From: Alentia gelatinosa
Taxonomy: Eukaryota; Annelida; Polychaeta; Phyllodocida; Polynoidae
DNA length: 64,000 bases
Reading direction: 5' to 3'
NCBI GenBank assembly: GCA_950022655.1
Contig: OX465579.1
Location: 141,245,118-141,309,117, forward strand
Shown here: in pieces, positions 59,231 to 64,000 of the stretch
Layout of the letters: each line of letters begins with the position of its first letter
Position numbering within the stretch: the stretch's first letter is position 1
Translations under genes and position numbers: made by a program
The notes under the pieces: generated by a model
What the model was told of the DNA's origin: nothing
The model's input: the letters and a program-made list of their open reading frames with translations, nothing else
Databases searched by the model: none

Positions 59231-61375
59231 GAACTTTGCTGGTTCTTGGCAAGAGTGTATCGGTCTCACTTGAAATATTAGCCGTTCACCTACCCTTCCC
59301 TCCACACTGTCGTGTATTCACGACTTAAACGATCGGCCACATATAAATTGAATTCTTCATGACCACCCCCTCTCAAAGCCTCTGCGAACAGTCGCAGGAA
59401 TAAACAACTAATAGCAAAATACAAATCGACGAAGTCTCTAGAAGGGAACATAAAAAGAAATATGGAATGATCTGCCAAAACACATAGACGATATGGGTCA
59501 TTCCACCAGAAAATGTACTTTTGGTGAAAGTCACACTTTTTGGGGGTTGATGGGCTATCATTTCAATATAAATGAATTTTAAAAAATTTTTTTTATATGG
59601 ACAGAAAACACCCTGCCCTTTCAGAAAATCTTACTTTTATTGGTCTATCTGAATTTTTTTTTTAATCTGTGGACTTTCAAAGTGAGAAATTATTAAAAAA
59701 AAGTGCATGTCCTTCTGATATTTCAAAAGTTTTGCACTATCTCTTTGGTGGAAACTATTAAGATATATTCCCTAATTGATTTATTTCCTGAACTTATGTA
59801 TATTGGTTCTTGTTTAGTAATATTTTCCCGTATTTCTTATGCTCTGCAAAATTTTCAGGTGTATTCCAATGAAAAGTGTGCTTTTTCAGCAAATGCAATA
59901 GGTTAACTTTGGCATAGCCTGATGACAATATATTTTAATGGTATACTTCCCAAACATGGACTGAAAACTCTGTACATACATCAACTTCTGATATATGTAT
60001 ATTATTTCAACTGCAACAAGAATTTTTTTAAAGCTGAATTATGAAAAAAAAAGATTGATATCGCGGACATGACAAGTTGCATTTAGCACTCTCTACTTCT
60101 CCATATTGGTCCTATCTTGGTACAAAACTTACTAAATAATGTGGCCATAGGGACTGTAGTGTATGAGTAATAAAATATTTCCGCAGTCCCCGCACTATAC
60201 AGGAACAGGGGAAGTAATTTTGGAGGAATCACGTCCATGATATTTATCACGTCCAAGGGACGTGTGCGACCCCTGGTGTCACTTTTCCAACACCGGTAAA
60301 AACGTTTTTCCACGTGAACGAAAAAATACAGAACCTAAGTTTGTGATTCTGTAGAATCCATTTTCTTGAAGGGTGTAAAAGTATTTACCAAGATTTTGTG
60401 GTTTAAAAAAAAGAGCAGATTGATCAGTTCCCAACATGGCCACCTCTGCAAAGATTGGGGATATTTTCAATGTGTTAGTGAATTATTGAAATAAATTTGT
60501 TTAGCCACATCATATTCAAGATGGAAATTCTTCTTTCGATTTATCTATGAGCAAATGTACAAAGAGGTGCAGAATTTATATATATTCCGATGTATTCTCA
60601 ATGACAAAATGTATCTTTTAAAGATTGCATATTTTCTGGACACCAGTGGTACGCCTATCACATGGTTATAGCCATCACGGACGTGATATGAGTGAAATAT
60701 TTTCACCGAATTGACTAGGAACTATGTTAGAATGAGATTAAATTATAATAATACATTATGTACACCAAGTGTCACTTCATAAGTCTAGGGGGGAAAAGTG
60801 ACATTTCATACATTTGTGTAGCCGCCGTCACGTCTGGTATATGTATATCGGACATGATGCCCAATTAGGTTTTGTCTCATAATAAGTATGAAAATGAGTG
60901 TAAGGATCATCTGTTTTTTTTTTTTCTTAATATTTGCCTATTGTACTCCATATCTAATCAAAAATTGAAATGATTATGAGATTCAGCTACTATTTATAGT
61001 GGTTCTTTTTTATGTCGGACATAATGCATGATTTTTCAAAACCATACTTGAAGTATAAGACTTGAACAAAGCTTGGAAAAAATCACCTGGAATATTGAAC
61101 AGAGTTATATTCTGTGGTATTATGAAAACAAAAATCGTTTTGAGGAATTTTATTTTTTTTACATTTTTGGCAAAATTCTGATTTTGGTTATATATTTGTT
61201 AGGCGTTGTTATATAACGCCCATCACATTAAGTTTGTGGGCAAAATATCTATTCTAAATATAAGTCTGGACATCAGTCATACAAAAAACACAATTTTTGA
61301 AAAGAAATGTACATTTTGAATCTTATTTAATAGGTAGTTTGCTAATTCTTTTTGTTTTCTCTTTTTTTCAGTTTT
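59231..61375. other. AT-rich DNA with repeated TCACGTCC/CGGACATGA words
   Basis: No gene is recognised. Between about 60,060 and 61,030 related words return on both strands: CGGACATGA, TCACGTCC(A), CACGGACGTGA, TCACGTCTGG, TCGGACAT(G/A)ATGC. On the minus strand at about 59,300-59,365 an exon-like frame (GGGHEEFNLYVADRLSREY) has a possible acceptor and a GTAGGT donor, but its phase does not fit the Myb/SANT exon next to it. Confidence 0.4.
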
Positions 61376-61547
61376 AGGGCCATCCATAAAGTATGTACGC
61401 AGAATTTCCCAAATCTTTGACCCTACCAACCCCCCCTACCTTATTTTTTACACAATAAAACACCGAAGGAGCCTATGCCAAATATATAAAAAAATTAACC
61501 CCCTACCCCCCCCCCCCTCAGTGCCTACATACTTTATGATTGGCCCC
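61376..61547. mobile_element. GGCCATCCATAAA-type MITE, copy 2
   Basis: 172 bp with end GGGCCATCCATAAAGTATGT at the left and ACATACTTTATGATTGGCCCC at the right, an imperfect terminal inverted repeat. The interior is C-rich (C run near 61,506-61,517). It shares its ends with the element at 32,429. Confidence 0.8.
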
Positions 61548-61564
61548 ATACATCTGTTGAAAGA

Positions 61565-62446
61565 ATGGGGCGGAAAGCGTTACCTCCGGATGAGAGGAAA
61601 TCTCCAAAGGACTCTTCTAAGGACTGGAGGAACAAGGAGATGAGAAAAGCCAGTTTCTGTAAGAAGGAGGCTAAACGCAAGCGTATTAAGCACAAGTAAA
61701 ATAAGGCCAAATTGACCGACAAAGAGAAGGTTTGGCGCCGCAAATTAGATGCTGCATGCGCATAACACTACAGAAAAAGGAAAGCTGCTGCACTGGAGGA
61801 CACCAGTGATTCTGACAATGGCGTACCTGAGCCTGCTGATCCTATGCCGCCTGAAGTACCTGCTGATCCTGCACTGCCTCAACTACCTGCTGATCCTGCA
61901 CTGCAATAACTACCTGCTCATCCTGCACTGCCTCATGTACCTGCTCCTCATGCGCAGCCTCATGTCCCTGCTCTTCCTGCCCAGCCTTATGTACCTGCTC
62001 TTCCTGTGCAGCCTCATGTACCTGCTCTTCCTGTGCAGCCTCATGTACCTGCTCTTCCTGCACAGCCTCATGTACCTGCTATTCCTGTTCCATCATTTCG
62101 GCTTGTAACATCACTTCCCAAGCTGGCCTCTTCTTCAGATGACAGTGACGATGTTGGTTTTTGTTTTTGCAGTCGTGTGTCCCAAGGACAAAAGGCGGGC
62201 ACATCAGGCACAAGGCCTAAGAGGCTCCGGAGGGCTATGTCTGAAGAGACAAGAAGCAGTAGAGTTTCTCTGGCCTCACAGTCATCTCTTTCTCTGGCCT
62301 CACAGTCATCTCTGACTTCACAGCCTTCTCAGTCCTCTCTTACTTCACAGCCATCTCAGTCATCTTTTACTTCACAGCCGTCTCAAAGTTCGCAGTCATC
62401 TCTGACTTCAGTGCCAGTAGCATTGACTCCAGACCAGTGTCAGTGA
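61565..62446 (+). pseudogene. Degenerate exon: basic start, Pro- and Ser-repeats
   Basis: One plus frame from ATG 61,565 to TGA 62,444-62,446 spans 294 codons, interrupted by TAA at 61,697, 61,763 and 61,907. The first ~75 codons are Lys/Arg-rich (MGRKALPPDERK, later KAKLTDKEK and HYRKRKAA), as in some multi-copy animal proteins thought to derive from transposons. Next come about seven copies of a nine-residue unit QPHVPALPx (27 bp tandem, about 61,925-62,085), then a nuclear-signal-like GTRPKRLRRA, then SQSSLTSQPSQSS-type repeats. The steady frame across the three stops argues for a decayed gene rather than chance. I do not know the family. Confidence 0.55.
61910..62085 (+). repeat. 27 bp coding tandem repeat
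   Basis: Repeats of GCCTCATGTACCTGCTCTTC type, each encoding QPHVPALP plus one variable residue. Hydrophobic and Glu-rich open frames on other frames are by-products of it. Confidence 0.85.
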
Positions 62447-62967
62447 CTTCTTGACAACATAAAGTAAATAATGCATTATTCCATTGTTTCTTCTCTTTTA
62501 ACTATTCTTCAGAACTGTTTTTCTATGTGAAATGGAAAAGTGTTCCTCCGGAGAAAAGACTGGCTGAAGGGTAAATTTCTGTTTTACTACTGAACTACTA
62601 CTGACATGAAAGGAAAAGTCACACTACTATATTGGAAATTTATAATTATGCTATGCATTTGTATAGTGACCTTAATGGCTGTTATAATGAATACTTTTTT
62701 TTTATTAAATCTAATGGAACGAATTGGATGTTTCAAATCTTTTTTGTAAACTCTTTATTGCATTTCTTTTGTACAATCATTCTTCCTTGCAAAATGGACA
62801 AAAACTACCCAAACAATCAAACTCAATTTTTACCAATACGAACTAAATGGCAGTAACTACTCAATTTTTAATATTCACCCAAACTAAATGTCACTTACTT
62901 GATCTCCCTGAACTTTACAACAGTTCTGCAAGATTTCTTAAACAATATTTCCCTCATTTGCAGACTT

Positions 62968-63168
62968 CTAGACATCATCCTCTTTTGAAGGGTCAAGTAG
63001 CCAGCATACTCCCCGCAAGAACCACCTGTATTACAAACTATGGCTGGAGAGGGAGGCCTGTCATCTAGCAGAATGGGAGGTTGAGGCTCTACGTAAGCGG
63101 CTTCAATGACTGGAGTCGCAGGAACAACCTGTTGAGGTGTCATATGAGGACTTCCTTGCTGGTCTGGG
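62968..63168 (+). pseudogene. Possible second exon of the decayed gene
   Basis: After an acceptor-like TTCTAG, a plus frame reads through HLYYKLWLEREA and EWEVEALRKRLQ, meets TGA at about 63,106, then continues as LESQEQPVEVSYEDFLAGL to a good donor (CTGG|GTAAGC, phase 1). The heptad-like charge pattern looks like real protein. A further piece may start at 63,643 after TCTTTTCCAG, in matching phase. The family is unknown. Confidence 0.4.
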
Positions 63169-63465
63169 TAAGCACTTCTTTCTTTACCACAGTTAACCCT
63201 TCAAGAGCCACACATCATTTACCATGTACCCATACTATACCAAGCACTAGAACCAATTGTGGCCTTTGTATGACCGGCTTTTGTAGTCAATATTATTAAA
63301 AGAAATTTTAAATTTCCAGTAAATCTGTATTTTTTATTAGAACTTTCCGATATTTTAAAGACCTACTGGCAACATTTAGCATAATATCTCATATAAGTTT
63401 TATGATTCTGCGATAATTTTTCAAAAAGTTACAAAGAAACAAATACAGAGTGGTTTATCCATTCC

Positions 63466-63563
63466 ATATGGGAATGCCATATGGCATTGTCCAGCCCTGG
63501 CCAGGGGACTGCCATATGGCATTGTCCTGTCATGGCCAGGGGAATGCCATATGGCATTACCCT
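63466..63563 (+). repeat. Tandem repeat with ATGCCATATGGCAT palindrome
   Basis: Three units of about 33-46 bp each contain GCCATATGGCATT, followed by a CCTG/CCAG part and GGCCAGGGGA. Two of them carry the full palindrome ATGCCATATGGCAT. Confidence 0.85.
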
Positions 63564-63639
63564 GCCAGAAAGGGTTAAAAATATGCAATACAAATTGTTA
63601 GTAAATATTCTTTTTGGTTATTGCATTTTTCTCTTTTCC

Positions 63640-63823
63640 AGGCACATCTCCTGACTTGGAAATCCAGACATTGAATGTAGTGTTGGCTATTGCATTTTTT
63701 CCCCAGGCACTACTCGCAGTAGAGGCACAAGATGTTGATAGTGATGTCTCTTATAGTTGGGTAAAAATCAATAGTCACGTGACCGTGACTTCCGAACCTC
63801 CATATCTCACCTTGGTTGTGTAG
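63640..63823 (+). other. Exon-like piece with duplicated intron end
   Basis: TTATTGCATTTTTCTC...CCAGGCAC at 63,619-63,646 and CTATTGCATTTTTTCCCCAGGCAC at 63,686-63,709 are near copies of one acceptor region. The frame after the first (GTSPDLEIQTLN) fits the phase of the donor at 63,168. The second gives ALLAVEAQDVDSDVSYSW. These may be alternative or duplicated acceptors of the decayed gene. Confidence 0.3.
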
Positions 63824-64000
63824 AGGGGACAATTTTGATAAAATTTAGCACCTATGTCCCTCTGAGTAGGTGGGGGAAGACTGAAATAACGTCTTTTTCA
63901 AAATTCACCCGAGGACAGCACTAACAGCCAAAAACGGTCTCCTTCATAGATCTAGATGAGGTGGAGAGGCAAATAAGGTGTCATTTCCCACTAAACTTAG

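Noticed and set aside
59300..59478. Minus-strand exon-like frame ending at a GTAGGT donor, as first exon of the Myb/SANT gene
   Set aside because: The donor is in phase 2 while the Myb/SANT exon 1 needs phase 0, so the join would break the frame. No family was recognised.
46700..61550. GGGCC words at 46,693 and 61,376/61,543 as Harbinger terminal repeats
   Set aside because: The right-hand words belong to the GGCCATCCATAAA MITE, and no extended match or TWA duplication links them.
61749..62108. Leucine-rich plus frame and Glu-rich minus frame
   Set aside because: Both are other-frame readings of the 27 bp QPHVPALPx repeat.
46962..62446. Several genes interrupted by TAA or TAG, hinting at stop-codon reassignment
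   Set aside because: The Myb/SANT gene and exon 5 of the transposase end cleanly at TAA, and the interrupted genes also carry frameshifts. Decay of mobile elements explains the stops.

Overview
The window looks like nuclear DNA of a multicellular animal. Genes are sparse and split by introns with GT...AG borders, and the spaces between them hold many small inverted-repeat transposons. The transposon types (a Mag-like Gypsy element primed by tRNA-Ser, PIF/Harbinger, TTAA-flanked miniature elements) and a DCC/neogenin-like guidance-receptor gene suggest an invertebrate, perhaps a marine deuterostome such as amphioxus. The species cannot be fixed from sequence alone. There is no bacterial operon, CRISPR array or rRNA.

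Left two thirds (1-45,265). Two minus-strand exons, both ending in intron phase 1, form the start of an immunoglobulin-domain receptor gene. They are a signal-peptide exon (45,196-45,265) and an Ig1 exon (34,038-34,349), separated by a 10.8 kb intron. No further exon was recognised down to position 1, so the gene probably continues outside the window. Intron 1 and the DNA to its left hold degenerate repeat families, several present as two or more copies: a 1.5 kb TTAA-flanked element with ~100 bp terminal inverted repeats, a 266 bp TTAA-flanked element, a family starting GGCCATCCATAAA, long hairpins (one with perfect 63 bp arms), and a minisatellite that switches strand in the middle. Most of 4-29 kb shows nothing else recognisable.

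Right part (46.7-59.2 kb). This is a nested transposon locus. A PIF/Harbinger transposase gene on the plus strand (five exons, 46,962-49,627) is broken by two in-frame stops. Facing it on the minus strand is an apparently intact eight-exon gene for a Myb/SANT-type DNA-binding protein (50,150-59,143), the usual second protein of Harbinger elements. A complete 5,196 bp Mag-like Gypsy retrotransposon (53,692-58,887) sits in that gene's first recognised intron. It has identical 129 bp LTRs, a CTGGT target duplication, a tRNA-Ser primer site and a purine tract. Its LTRs say it is recent, yet its gag-pol reading is broken in three places.

The far right (59.2-64 kb) is AT-rich. It carries repeated TCACGTCC-type words, another GGCCATCCATAAA element, and a decayed plus-strand multi-exon gene with a basic N-terminus, nine-residue proline repeats and serine-rich repeats, whose family I do not recognise.
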